Source of the DNA: Sporomusaceae bacterium FL31
GTDB lineage: Bacteria; Bacillota; Negativicutes; DSM-1736; Dendrosporobacteraceae
Reading direction: 5' to 3'
DNA: 64,000 bases
Assembly: GCA_003990955.1 (NCBI GenBank)
Contig: BIFV01000012.1
Span: forward strand, 62,001-126,000
In this document: piece by piece, positions 25,316 through 34,287 of the stretch
Layout: each line of letters opens with the position of its first letter
How positions within the stretch are numbered: the stretch's first letter is position 1
Notes under the pieces: model-generated
The model's database searches: none
Told to the model about the DNA's origin: nothing
Seen by the model: only the letters and a program-made list of their open reading frames with translations
Made by a program: the position numbers and the translations under genes

Positions 25316-25591
25316 CTACTTAATATAGTGATCAATCGCCTCTTGTAAATCTTTAAGAAACTTTTCTTGCGTACCCTCATTGACTGCATGAATAAGGCAA
25401 TGTTCAAGATGATCTTTCAATATCAGTTTTGCAGCATTATCTAGAGCTTTTCGAACCGCTGAAATCTGAAGTAGTATTTCAGGGCAGTCACGGCCTTCAA
25501 CAGCCATCTGTTTAATCGATCGAACGTGCCCCTCAACTCTAGCCAGTCTGTTTACAACTTGTTTCTGATGAGCGTGTGTATGGTTTTGCAT
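25316..25591 (-). CDS. csoR: CsoR/RcnR-family metal-sensing repressor
   Basis: 91 aa, all-helical DUF156 fold. Metal ligands fit the CsoR fingerprint C36, H61, C65 (RDCPEIL and KDHLEHCL), which in Mycobacterium CsoR binds Cu(I); RcnR has His at the last position. The N-terminus adds H4, H6, H8, which resembles the His-based Ni/Co site of RcnR, so copper is favoured but not certain. The likely operator lies inside its own promoter (25611-25639). Confidence 0.86.
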   Translation of the reverse strand: MQNHTHAHQKQVVNRLARVEGHVRSIKQMAVEGRDCPEILLQISAVRKALDNAAKLILKDHLEHCLIHAVNEGTQEKFLKDLQEAIDHYIK

Positions 25592-25610
25592 AAATTACCC
25601 CTCCAACTAC

Positions 25611-25639
25611 ATATTATCCCCCCCAGGGGGATATGTCAA
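25611..25639 (-). promoter_or_regulatory. csoR promoter with operator in the spacer
   Basis: Minus strand: -35 TTGACA (plus 25634-25639), exactly 17 bp, -10 TAATAT (plus 25611-25616). The spacer is TATCCCCCTGGGGGGGA, the G/C-tract inverted repeat typical of CsoR/RcnR operators. Autorepression is the expected outcome. Confidence 0.85.
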
Positions 25640-25739
25640 GGTAAAAAATAACGAGTAAAGAATACACGCCTTTCAAAATAGTCCACACCGCGTCGGGCAG
25701 TTTGGATTTATAGAATATTCACGGATGACCCGCATAAAC

Positions 25740-25774
25740 AAAGAGTAGACCGCCATACAGCGAATCCACTCTTT
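25740..25774. terminator. weak hairpin in the 25.64-26.0 kb gap
   Basis: AAAGAGT and ACTCTTT arms around 21 nt, with T-rich sequence on the plus side. Possible terminator. The remainder of 25640-26001 holds nothing recognisable. Confidence 0.3.
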
Positions 25775-26001
25775 TTTATAGTAGTTTTTAAATATAATAA
25801 AAGAACAGTTACCTTGGTTAGTTTAATCATTGACCTGCCCGCGCTTCTGTACTTCGGAGAATGCTAGAAACTCTGTTTAAGAGTTCGATTTTCATCGGCT
25901 ATCTCTGTCAAACATGCAGCATTATTATCTCATTGAATTTTGCAAAGTAACTGCTTTCGTCCAGTTCCTTGCAGATCATATCGACGCGTGAACTTTCACC
26001 T

Positions 26002-26844
26002 TCACTTTTTTGAAGAAGATTTACGCGATAATGCTATACATGCGCCAATGATAAGACTTCCGCCAATAATAGTGAATTCATCCGGCACTTCATCCCAAAA
26101 TAAAAATCCCCATATGGCATTATAAATGACACCGATATAACGAACAATTTCAATGACTGCAACACGATCATGAGAAAATGCCCGCGTTAAGAAAATTTGC
26201 CCCAACAGCGCTACCATTCCAAGTAGTATCAGATAGAGAAGTTCAACGTGACTAGGGATTACAAACTTGTGCCATATCATCGGAATAGGCACTAATGTAG
26301 CGGCAGCCATAAAATAAAAGATAATTTCAAAGGGATGATGCCTTGTACTTAAATAGCGGACGACTACCGCCACACAGGCAGAAATTGCAGCACTTAAGAG
26401 ACCAAATAGCGCATTAATTGAGTAATCTGAGAATTGGAATGGATTGATCGTCACCATCGCACCAGTAAAAGCCAGTCCTAATAAACCCCACGTTCTTCGT
26501 GACAATGTTTCTTTAAGAAAAATAGCGGAAAGAAGTATTGCCATAACTGGTGACAATCTTGCTAAGATGATAACATCAACCAATGGTATTTTTGAAAGGG
26601 CGTAAAAATAAGTTACAACATACAAACCTCCGAGCCCCCCCCTTAGAAGCAGCATAGGTATGCCTGAAGTTGAAAACCTAATTTTCGCACGCCTCATCAA
26701 ATAATATATGAGGATAAGACCAATTGCTCCGCGAAAAAAAGCAACTTCCGCAGGAGGAATTGTCAAGGTGAGCGCTTTTACAAGAGCGTTCATAATACTA
26801 AACACCAGTGAAGCTAATAATGCAAAGACTATGCCATGTTTCAT
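26002..26844 (-). CDS. EamA/DMT-superfamily permease
   Basis: 280 aa, ten hydrophobic segments, two EamA repeats (about 4-135 and 145-275). Substrate unknown. Single gene on the minus strand; the divergent gene DUF1007 begins 393 bp away. Confidence 0.84.
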   Translation of the reverse strand: MKHGIVFALLASLVFSIMNALVKALTLTIPPAEVAFFRGAIGLILIYYLMRRAKIRFSTSGIPMLLLRGGLGGLYVVTYFYALSKIPLVDVIILARLSPVMAILLSAIFLKETLSRRTWGLLGLAFTGAMVTINPFQFSDYSINALFGLLSAAISACVAVVVRYLSTRHHPFEIIFYFMAAATLVPIPMIWHKFVIPSHVELLYLILLGMVALLGQIFLTRAFSHDRVAVIEIVRYIGVIYNAIWGFLFWDEVPDEFTIIGGSLIIGACIALSRKSSSKK

Positions 26845-27141
26845 TTTCCCTCGCTATAGACTAATAGATTATGAATAAGTCCCCTTTTAGGAGCGTCCGA
26901 TTTTCTTTAAAATTGATCGCATAACGATATGCCAAACATCAGTATTCCTATATAATAACATTCTTATTTAATGAGGTCAATGTAACATACTTTCGCTTAG
27001 ATACTGTATAGGATTGTTGCCATGACGATATTTCGGCTACACTGCAGACAAACCTTATCACACTTCACCTGTTAACATCACTACATAGATCAGCTGTATC
27101 TCTTTTGTTGCTTATGATTGAAAAATTGGTTTTCTCTTATA

Positions 27142-27189
27142 TTGTCAGCTTTGATTTAATGGCGTATAATCTTATTTAGTAACATTACT
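27142..27189 (+). promoter_or_regulatory. promoter and candidate operator of the DUF1007-nicO operon
   Basis: TTGTCA (27142-27147), 17 bp, TATAAT (27165-27170). The palindrome AGTAACATTACT (27178-27189) covers the expected start point and is a candidate operator for a metal sensor. Nothing else is recognisable in 26845-27237 apart from ATTCTTATTTA at 26960-26970. Confidence 0.6.
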
Positions 27190-27237
27190 GTTTGTTGATT
27201 TGCAAAATTTTATAAAACTATTGATTAGGAGACTTCC

Positions 27238-27786
27238 TTGTTGAAAGCATGGATAATTGCCGTTTTTTTTACAATCTTATTCAGTACACCTCACGCCCAA
27301 GCACATCCACATGTATTCATTACCCCAAAAGCAACGTTGATTACAAATGATCATTTTGTTTCACAGATCAACGTGGACTGGGAATTTGATGCCATGTCTT
27401 CGTCACTCTTTTTAGAAAGTGCTGGGTCTAACACTGCAGAAATCTGGAATCTAGTCTTTCCCGAGACACAATTGCTGGCAAATGGCGAACAAACGACTCG
27501 AACCGGGTACTATACTTATGTCGAAATCGATGGCAGGGTCATGAATGATTTAATACCGACCGATTTTACAGCAGATTTTGTAGATGGAAGTTTACACTGT
27601 CGATTCACTTTAAATATAAACCAAACTGTCGGGAATACACTGAAAATAGGCTTTAGCGATCCCACAGCCTATAATGATTTCGATATACAAAGAGGAAATT
27701 TTCATATCCTTGCCCAAAGTGGAGCCACCCCTGTATTGGAGAAGCAAACCGAAAACTACATCGATAAAATTTCACTGTCATGGTAG
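27238..27786 (+). CDS. DUF1007-family secreted protein
   Basis: 182 aa. Signal peptide (1-20) and the conserved mature N-terminus HPHVFITPKATL, followed by the DUF1007 beta-rich domain (FDAMSSSLFLES, TGYYTYVEIDG). These proteins are regularly encoded next to NicO/RcnA-type Ni/Co exporters and are thought to be periplasmic accessories; the N-terminal histidines may bind metal. AGGAG precedes tandem TTG codons at 27238/27241. It lies 8 bp before the exporter gene. Confidence 0.83.
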   Translation: MLKAWIIAVFFTILFSTPHAQAHPHVFITPKATLITNDHFVSQINVDWEFDAMSSSLFLESAGSNTAEIWNLVFPETQLLANGEQTTRTGYYTYVEIDGRVMNDLIPTDFTADFVDGSLHCRFTLNINQTVGNTLKIGFSDPTAYNDFDIQRGNFHILAQSGATPVLEKQTENYIDKISLSW

Positions 27787-27794
27787 CGTGAGAT

Positions 27795-28700
27795 ATGATG
27801 AAACTACGAATAACTGCCATTCTTCTAATAGTTCTTTTTATCTATTGTCTGGCAATCGCAAATTCTTCGCTATTCTCCCAAGCGGAAGCAAAAACGCTGG
27901 TCGACACGCTTTCGCAGCAAGTAAGTCATATATTCCAGCATAACGCCTTGCTTGTTCAGCTTACAAAGTTACAACAAAATTTAAATAAAGAGATTGCCAC
28001 TAAAATAAAGCAACTAAAACAGCAACAAGACCCGCTGCTGCTTTTTTCCCTTTTGGCCATTTCCTTTATCTACGGTATTTTTCATGCTATCGGACCCGGT
28101 CATGGCAAATCCATTATTTCAAGCTGGATTATTGCACAGCAACGAAAGCTAAGTACTGTTGTATTTGTTGCAGGACTGGCCGCTGCCGCACATGCACTAT
28201 CCGCTACTCTGATTGTAGGCGGCACATACATATTATTAGGAAAATTTGTAACGGTAAATTCACAAAAGCTAAATGCTTATTTGCAAATCGCTGCAGCGAT
28301 TTTGGTAATAGGGATTGGTTTGTCTATGCTGCTTCGCCTGCTTCATGGCAGCTTCAGCAAGAACCGGTCTGATCTGAGACAAGCCTCCCCCAAACTCTGG
28401 GGAAAGCCATCCGTTGTTGCACTTTCTATTGGTGTTGTACCTTGCCCAGTTACGAGTGTCGTGTTAATATTCTGCCTGACATTAGGGCTCATTTGGCAGG
28501 GAATCTTAATAGTCCTTTCTTTCGCTGCCGGTATGGGGGTAAGCCTTATCGCTGTTGCTTCTCTGGTATGGTCCCTTAAAGAAAAAATAACACCCAAAAA
28601 GCTTTCCGAATTTCACTATGGGCTCACTCACGTCTTTCTTGCAGCCGGAGGAATCTTTTTGGTCGCCATTGGATCGGCTATATTATATTCCTTGCTATAA
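27795..28700 (+). CDS. NicO/RcnA-like nickel/cobalt exporter
   Basis: 301 aa. N-terminal helix, a periplasmic helical segment (about 30-80), then six membrane helices. Family motifs: FHAIGPGHGKS (about 95-105), HALSAT (about 133), and VVPCPVTSVVLIF (about 215). Predicted to remove excess Ni2+/Co2+, balancing the B12-controlled importers. Forms an operon with DUF1007. Substrate choice is by family only. Confidence 0.84.
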   Translation: MMKLRITAILLIVLFIYCLAIANSSLFSQAEAKTLVDTLSQQVSHIFQHNALLVQLTKLQQNLNKEIATKIKQLKQQQDPLLLFSLLAISFIYGIFHAIGPGHGKSIISSWIIAQQRKLSTVVFVAGLAAAAHALSATLIVGGTYILLGKFVTVNSQKLNAYLQIAAAILVIGIGLSMLLRLLHGSFSKNRSDLRQASPKLWGKPSVVALSIGVVPCPVTSVVLIFCLTLGLIWQGILIVLSFAAGMGVSLIAVASLVWSLKEKITPKKLSEFHYGLTHVFLAAGGIFLVAIGSAILYSLL

Positions 28701-28805
28701 ATCTCATCAGCCAAGAAGAAGCCCGATACATCCTTGCTTGCCTCTACCGTTAATTGACGTTTCCCTGATCTCTGCGAGCTTTTCTGCCAGAAGAAAAATT
28801 TTAAA

Positions 28806-28855
28806 ACAACGGCAACTTCCTGCTAAAACAGCACAAGGAAGTTGCCGTTGTTTTG
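28806..28855 (+). terminator. terminator of the nicO operon
   Basis: ACAACGGCAACTTCCT (28806-28821) and AGGAAGTTGCCGTTGT (28836-28851), perfect 16-bp stem, followed by TTTGT. Confidence 0.85.
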
Positions 28856-28919
28856 TCTTGTACATTGTTTCATCTAGTTTTGCACAAGCTAAGAATATTC
28901 TTATTTAGGGAGGCAAAAT

Positions 28920-30344
28920 ATGGACATCATCCTAGGTCTTCTACCCTTTTTATCAATCATCGCTTTTTCCGTTTTGACCAGATGGATTATTCCTTCCATT
29001 ATACTGGGTCTAATGATCGGGGCTTACCTAAAGGCCGATAACAATGTATTCAATGCGCTTGATCTATTTAGTTCCTATATTACCGGTGCCATTACTGACG
29101 AATCCAATGCCATCATACTAGTCTTCTTATTCGGATTCGGTGCTCTGTCCGAAACATTCAAGCTCGGTGGAGGAATTTCAGCTTTTGCCAATCTTGTGGA
29201 AAGACGCTTACACTCAGACCGAAGCGCCTATCTCAGCGTTTGGCTAATAAGTCCGTTCACCTTCCTTGACTGTTGTTTCCGAGTGATAGCCAGCGGTATT
29301 ATTTCCAAGGCCGTCCTTGAAAGAACAAAAGGCTCAAAAGACCGGTTGGCCTTTATCATCAACAGTTCGTCCCAACTCATCCCGCTTATTCCATTCGCTA
29401 CTACATATATAGGCTATATTCTAGGTCTCATAATGCCAATGCTGCTACAATTAAACGTAAGTACCAGTCCTTATACACTATATATTCAGTCTATCCCCTA
29501 CAATTTTTATTCAATCATTATGGTGCTTTTCAGTGTGCTCATGACATTTACGGATATTAAACCGCTACAACTATTTCAGCCCGCTTATAAGCCAATACTG
29601 CCTAAACAAGGAGAACATACTCCGAGCGAGGCAGAGCATCAGCATACCTTTGAAGAAAAACTGCCGCCTCGCCTCTTTAACCTCATTCTGCCACTCATTA
29701 TTATGATTTCGTCCCTATTTTACCTGGTGTGGCGCTCTGGAGTAAGCAGAGGAGGTACATCCATAAGCCAAGTCCTCATATTTGCCGACTACGAATTGGC
29801 GGTTTTAAACGCTACGATAATCACACTAAGCCTGACAGTTCTATTGTACCTAATTCAAAAAATTTCAGCAAAGTCGTTAGAAAAGGCCTTTTTCGCTGGT
29901 GGAGTGGAAATGCTGCCGCCAATCCTCATTATCAGTCTAGCCTGGGCAATGATCTTGTTATCACGTGACCTTGAATTTTATGATATTACCGCTAATTTGT
30001 TTAACACCTATTTGCCACGTCAATTGCTTCCCATCTTATTCTTTCTGGCAAGCGGAATAACCTCCTATCTTATCGGTTCTTCGTGGGCGACATGGGCTCT
30101 ATTCCTACCGGTTGCGTTGTCGACCGCAGTTGCCGCTGACGTCAATCTTCCGCTAATACTTGGTTCCATTATGGCCGGTGGTTCTATAGGAGATAGCATA
30201 TCACCCTTGGGAGAAGACCCCATTCTGGTGGCAAGCACACTGAATATCCCCGTGATTGATCATATTCACTACTGTGCTCCCTATGGCTTACTTGCATTTG
30301 GCATCTCAGCAGTCGGTTATCTGGCGGCCGGCTATTTGTTATAA
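28920..30344 (+). CDS. NhaC-family Na+/H+ antiporter
   Basis: 474 aa with about 11-12 hydrophobic segments. NhaC/ion-transporter features: FLFGFGALSETFKLGGG (about 77-93), LISPFTFLDCCFRVIASG, SYLIGSSWATWALFLP (about 380-395) and GGSIGDSISPLGEDPIL (about 420-436). Could exchange Na+ for H+ or carry an organic acid. GGGAGGC lies before the ATG. AAGAATATTCTT palindrome at 28891-28902 precedes the gene. Confidence 0.83.
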   Translation: MDIILGLLPFLSIIAFSVLTRWIIPSIILGLMIGAYLKADNNVFNALDLFSSYITGAITDESNAIILVFLFGFGALSETFKLGGGISAFANLVERRLHSDRSAYLSVWLISPFTFLDCCFRVIASGIISKAVLERTKGSKDRLAFIINSSSQLIPLIPFATTYIGYILGLIMPMLLQLNVSTSPYTLYIQSIPYNFYSIIMVLFSVLMTFTDIKPLQLFQPAYKPILPKQGEHTPSEAEHQHTFEEKLPPRLFNLILPLIIMISSLFYLVWRSGVSRGGTSISQVLIFADYELAVLNATIITLSLTVLLYLIQKISAKSLEKAFFAGGVEMLPPILIISLAWAMILLSRDLEFYDITANLFNTYLPRQLLPILFFLASGITSYLIGSSWATWALFLPVALSTAVAADVNLPLILGSIMAGGSIGDSISPLGEDPILVASTLNIPVIDHIHYCAPYGLLAFGISAVGYLAAGYLL

Positions 30345-30374
30345 TTTAGTTGCCAATGTTTTTGTAAATAAAAA

Positions 30375-31655
30375 CTAAGTTCCACTTTTCCCTTTATGTC
30401 CGCCCACATAATCCGCCCGTTCAAGGAAGGTTCCACCAGCCATCGACCCAGCATAAAAGATCGTTTTTTTGCCAAATCGCATCCGAAGATCATCTACCAC
30501 TCTATCTATGGTATGTTTCTTTTCTTCTCCTTCAAAAAATAGTTCAAACTGCTCATGTCCTTGTGACACGATTTTCCCAGCAGTAATATTTACCGATCGT
30601 ACTGGTTCCCCCTGCCACAGCTTAATAAACTCCTGCCGTGCCGCTTCACTAATGATATCCGTTGAGTGCTCCGGACGAACTAGTTTAATTCGTGCAGTAA
30701 AACCCGACTTAAAATTCCTATCCGAATATCCTATCCCCAAATAGACCTCTTGGCATTTTTCCTGGTGCTTACGCAGCCTAGTGCATACATCTCCCGCCAT
30801 TTCCTTGATGATCATTAGAATTTCTGATTTTACATAATAATCCCGCATCAATATCTGGTTCTTACTATAGGATTTACTTTTCGGCCGTTCCTTCTGGCTA
30901 ATGATACTAGCATCCAAGCCCCACGCATGGTAATATAACTGCACCCCCATTACGCCTAGAGTTTTCTGCAACCACACTGGGTTGGCATGAGCCAGCCCCT
31001 CAATCGTATAAATACCCATTCGCTTGAGTTTCTCATTGTATCCTCTGGATATGCCCCAAAACGCAGTCAGCGGCTGTATTTTCCATACCGTTTCCGGCAC
31101 TCTCTCATATGTCCATTTTGCAATCCACGGCGGACGCTTTTTAGCTTCATTATCCAGTGCCAGTTTTGCCAAAAGCGGATTATCACCAATGCCTATAGTC
31201 ACAATAAGACCCAACTCATCCTTCACTGTCTTTAAGATAGCTTGGGCCATCGTCTCTGCAGATCCGAACAAATGGTGCGATGCAGTAACATCCAATAAAG
31301 TCTCATCAATGCTATAAACGTGTAGATCTTCATCGGTTACGAATCGGCGGAATATATTCTGTATTGCCTGATTCACATTGATATATAGCGCCATACTTGG
31401 TTCTACTACCATAATTGGGGAACGCTTAGGAATTTCAAAGAGTCGATTTCCGGTCTTGATATGATATTCCGACTTAACCCTCGGGCTGCTGGCCAGTACG
31501 ATCGCACCGGTTCTCCTTGCATCCGATACTACAGCAATATAGGCTTCCAGTGGGTCAAGCCCCCGCCGGACTGCCTCTACGGACGCAAAGAATGATTTTA
31601 CGTCGATGCACAATATGCTCCTGCGGGGAAAGTGAGAAAAATCAACGAGCCCCAT
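30375..31655 (-). CDS. UvrX-type Y-family DNA polymerase
   Basis: 426 aa. Catalytic palm motifs CIDVKSFFASVEA (about 16-28) and VYSIDETLLDVT (about 108-119) with the acidic residues retained; helix-hairpin-helix region (about 185-225) and little-finger domain (about 245-355). It resembles UvrX/YqjW, an accessory translesion polymerase of Firmicutes, more than DinB. Its start overlaps the small gene at 31642-31803 by 14 bp, so both are translated from one SOS-controlled message. Confidence 0.85.
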   Translation of the reverse strand: MGLVDFSHFPRRSILCIDVKSFFASVEAVRRGLDPLEAYIAVVSDARRTGAIVLASSPRVKSEYHIKTGNRLFEIPKRSPIMVVEPSMALYINVNQAIQNIFRRFVTDEDLHVYSIDETLLDVTASHHLFGSAETMAQAILKTVKDELGLIVTIGIGDNPLLAKLALDNEAKKRPPWIAKWTYERVPETVWKIQPLTAFWGISRGYNEKLKRMGIYTIEGLAHANPVWLQKTLGVMGVQLYYHAWGLDASIISQKERPKSKSYSKNQILMRDYYVKSEILMIIKEMAGDVCTRLRKHQEKCQEVYLGIGYSDRNFKSGFTARIKLVRPEHSTDIISEAARQEFIKLWQGEPVRSVNITAGKIVSQGHEQFELFFEGEEKKHTIDRVVDDLRMRFGKKTIFYAGSMAGGTFLERADYVGGHKGKSGT

Positions 31656-31803
31656 CGCGTTTGCCTTCTTGCTCTTTCATCTGCTCGTTGTGCTCAGACA
31701 GAAGCATTCCCGCCCACTTAACCATACACCGGTCAACATAAACTACCCGAGCCATCTGCTGGTAAATAGGGATACTCAGTAAATTTATAGTATGTTCGCT
31801 CAT
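31642..31803 (-). CDS. 53-residue protein coupled to the UvrX polymerase
   Basis: ATG 31803 to TGA 31644; reads MSEHTINLLSIPIYQQMARV to KRDGAR, a mostly helical, charged small protein. It starts just after the LexA-controlled promoter and overlaps the polymerase start. Short genes such as yolD-like ones commonly precede uvrX, but this one is not clearly of that family. Confidence 0.7.
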   Translation of the reverse strand: MSEHTINLLSIPIYQQMARVVYVDRCMVKWAGMLLSEHNEQMKEQEGKRDGAR

Positions 31804-31823
31804 TACTATCACTCTCCATATCC

Positions 31824-31852
31824 ATCATATCAGAACGTATGTTCTGTGTAAA
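31824..31852 (-). promoter_or_regulatory. LexA (SOS) box inside the uvrX-operon promoter
   Basis: Minus strand -35 TTTACA (plus 31847-31852), 17 bp, -10 TATGAT (plus 31824-31829). The spacer contains CAGAACATACGTTCTG, which matches the Firmicute SOS box (GAAC-N4-GTTC). DNA-damage induction is predicted. Confidence 0.88.
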
Positions 31853-32041
31853 TATTAATGGCACTGGAAATTTATGTTATATTAGCTAAAACTAACGCCG
31901 ACTAAGATAGTTTTAAAAACACCTAACCGCCGTTCCTTCAAGAGCCGAGCCACGATATCCGACTCTAAAACTATCGTTAAAATGCATTTGAATTTAAATT
32001 TTTCTTCCTATGGTTAAAGAAATATAAACCATACAAATTAG

Positions 32042-32082
32042 AAAAGTCTATCAAAGCTAGTTTGCTTTTAGATAGACTTTTT
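32042..32082 (-). terminator. terminator of the YIEGIA operon
   Basis: AAAAGTCTATC and GATAGACTTTTT arms. Located after the small gene on the minus strand with a TTTTC tail. Bases 31853-32041 contain nothing recognisable. Confidence 0.7.
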
Positions 32083-32110
32083 CAATGGTTTTCTAAATTT
32101 GAGAATGGAT

Positions 32111-32314
32111 TTAATCGCGTAATATTAAGTACATACCGTTGCTAAGTTTAGCAACATCTGCTTTTACGGCTTTGGCTATATCAAGCATAATTGCCTTTTG
32201 CTCTTCCTCATTTTTAGCCTTCACTACAAAAGTGCTTCCCCCTTGAACTTCATGCTGTGGAAGAATTACTGCAGCAATTATACTAGCAGTTTGTTGTTGA
32301 CTTCTCTCTTTAAT
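32111..32314 (-). CDS. capping-complex-like small partner of YIEGIA, non-canonical ATT start
   Basis: A 67-residue frame (ERSQQQTASIIAAV, QGGSTFVVKAKNEEEQKA, KLSNGMYLILRD) with a clear protein pattern, matching in length and layout the small protein commonly annotated as the capping-complex subunit for YIEGIA. No ATG, GTG or TTG exists in frame near its 5' end. Between the upstream TGA (32321-32323) and the conserved part are only TTA-ATT-ATT. AGGTG, overlapping the end of the upstream gene, lies 7 nt before the ATT at 32314. Hence an ATT start, or readthrough of the TGA, is needed. Confidence 0.72.
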   Translation of the reverse strand: MKERSQQQTASIIAAVILPQHEVQGGSTFVVKAKNEEEQKAIMLDIAKAVKADVAKLSNGMYLILRD

Positions 32315-32320
32315 AATTAA

Positions 32321-33220
32321 TCACCTACTCATAATACTGTGGCTTTTCTTTACTGATTCCAAGAGAGGGGTATTCTTAATTGTTCGTATCAACTTATCCA
32401 TATCTTTAATTATTGGCACAAAAACTATTACTGTTTTTCCAGAAGCAAAGTCTTTCCTGGTAAAGTGGTAGCGTTTAACACCTAAAGAGCGAGTAGCTTC
32501 AAAAAGCACTGCTTTTCTTTGACCGAAATTATCAAGGGTTATGCTGAAGTGTTCTTCACGTGGTTCTATTAGGACTGCAACACCTTCTTCAATCAACATT
32601 TTCTCGGCATTATCAGTTCCAACTAAATTGCTTATGAAAATTTCATCTACATAAAGATTTGATTCTTTCACTGTAATTTGGCCTAATGAAATAATCGCAA
32701 TTTCTCCTACTGTCTTTCCTTTAGAAAACTGGCTAATATAATAAAACAATAAAGCACTAACTATAACTCCTGAAATGGAACCTATTGTATCGCCGAAATC
32801 TTTAAGTACTTCAATTGTAATTCCAGCACTAATAGCTATAATAAGAGCTAAATAATTTCTTGATTCAAAAGACTTGGCAATACCATCAATATAAGCATCA
32901 CCACGTGGTGTAAACTCTGTGTTTTCCAATTCCTTAAGACTATCTTTTTCTGTTTTACGAACATCTCGAAATTGCGTTAAGGCTAATGCTAAAAAAGTGA
33001 CTGCGGTATAATTTTTGGACATAATAGCTGGTATAGCTACCGCTCCAAGTGAAGCAGAAATGAATCCTGTTACAATATGAATCATATAACCATTTGGGTA
33101 GGATGGATACTGCCGATAATCTACCTTTAATACAAAAACGCGAGCTAAAGTACCCATAATTGTCGCTATTGCTATCAATATTAGCTCATGGCTCGATAGA
33201 ACACTTTGTCCCACACCCAT
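32321..33220 (-). CDS. YIEGIA-family membrane protein
   Basis: 299 aa. Several N-terminal membrane helices (about 10-30, 45-95, 122-175), the family signature as YIDGIAKSFESRNYLALI (about 108-125), and a cytoplasmic C-terminal domain (about 180-299). Found mainly in endospore-forming Firmicutes; precise role unknown. Its TGA is followed in the same frame by the small partner gene. Confidence 0.8.
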   Translation of the reverse strand: MGVGQSVLSSHELILIAIATIMGTLARVFVLKVDYRQYPSYPNGYMIHIVTGFISASLGAVAIPAIMSKNYTAVTFLALALTQFRDVRKTEKDSLKELENTEFTPRGDAYIDGIAKSFESRNYLALIIAISAGITIEVLKDFGDTIGSISGVIVSALLFYYISQFSKGKTVGEIAIISLGQITVKESNLYVDEIFISNLVGTDNAEKMLIEEGVAVLIEPREEHFSITLDNFGQRKAVLFEATRSLGVKRYHFTRKDFASGKTVIVFVPIIKDMDKLIRTIKNTPLLESVKKSHSIMSR

Positions 33221-33529
33221 TTATTGGTTTACCTCCTACTATTTCAACACAGCAACTTTTATTACCTAAGCTTTTATAATCTCCATATAAATGCTGCTCA
33301 ATATTATTCTTTTGCTATCCTAATCGTAATAGGCATCCACAATGTAACTAATATATTGTCATCTGAAATCATCTGAATTATGCACATTTGATCTACCAGT
33401 TCCAATACTCAATAATTATTACGTTGAGAGGCTAGGAAGTTGATGAAACGTGCTTAAGCTTTCTTAACGGGATTACGCCCTCGTTTTTTCACTTAATTAT
33501 CATGTAATTATATGATCTTAACAAACACC

Positions 33530-34108
33530 TTATTTAATTACTATTTCATATGCACACTCTAAAAGAATTACTGCTAAAATCAAATTCACAGTTCGGAAAT
33601 ATTTACTATACGCCTTTTGGAATAGTCCTCCCAAAAATACCCACGTTATGGTTGCAATACTTCCTATGGTGGCAATAACGATCTCAAATACCAGAAGCAT
33701 CTTGAGAGAAGTATAATAAGGCACTACATACCCTATCAAAGCAGTAATACCAAACAAATATATTTTTATATTTACAAATTGAAGGATAAAGCCCAGCCAA
33801 AAAGAAGGCTCTTTATCTGCACTTGCATCACCTGGCTTACTAATGGCAACATGAATAGCCAATACAGAAATATAGACAGCACCCACATATTTAAACACAT
33901 TCATAACTGAATGCAGAAATTGATCTAATCCATAGATAAAAAATGCACACAATACCTGTACACAATAATATCCCATAAAAATTCCAAAAAACAGTTTACT
34001 TCCCTTTTTCCACCCATAATTACTCATAGTATTTAATGCCAGAATATTTCCTGGCCCCGGTGTAAATGCATTAATAAGTGCATAAAGCATAAACGAGCCC
34101 ACTTCCAT
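33530..34108 (-). CDS. LysE/RhtB-family amino-acid exporter
   Basis: 192 aa from ATG 34108 (GAGGGTGG upstream), the usual size of the family. Six hydrophobic segments and the N-terminal signature NAFTPGPGNILALNTMSNYGWKKG (about 11-34). Substrate unknown. The gap 33221-33529 before its 3' end holds no recognisable element. Confidence 0.82.
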   Translation of the reverse strand: MEVGSFMLYALINAFTPGPGNILALNTMSNYGWKKGSKLFFGIFMGYYCVQVLCAFFIYGLDQFLHSVMNVFKYVGAVYISVLAIHVAISKPGDASADKEPSFWLGFILQFVNIKIYLFGITALIGYVVPYYTSLKMLLVFEIVIATIGSIATITWVFLGGLFQKAYSKYFRTVNLILAVILLECAYEIVIK

Positions 34109-34215
34109 CTTTCCACCCTCATTTCTTACCCAAATCTTGTTTTGTATCAAAACTAAGTTGATGTAATCAAATTATATATCTTTCAATCGTTATAATATAA
34201 TTCCAAATAAATATA

Positions 34216-34244
34216 GCCCGATATAGTCATTGACTATATCGGGC
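34216..34244. terminator. terminator of the LysR gene at 34288
   Basis: GCCCGATATAGTCA and TGACTATATCGGGC with a minimal loop, positioned downstream of the minus-strand LysR gene. Confidence 0.7.
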
Positions 34245-34287
34245 ATCTATACATTACATTTCATTGCTCTAAATCTAGTAATTCTTC

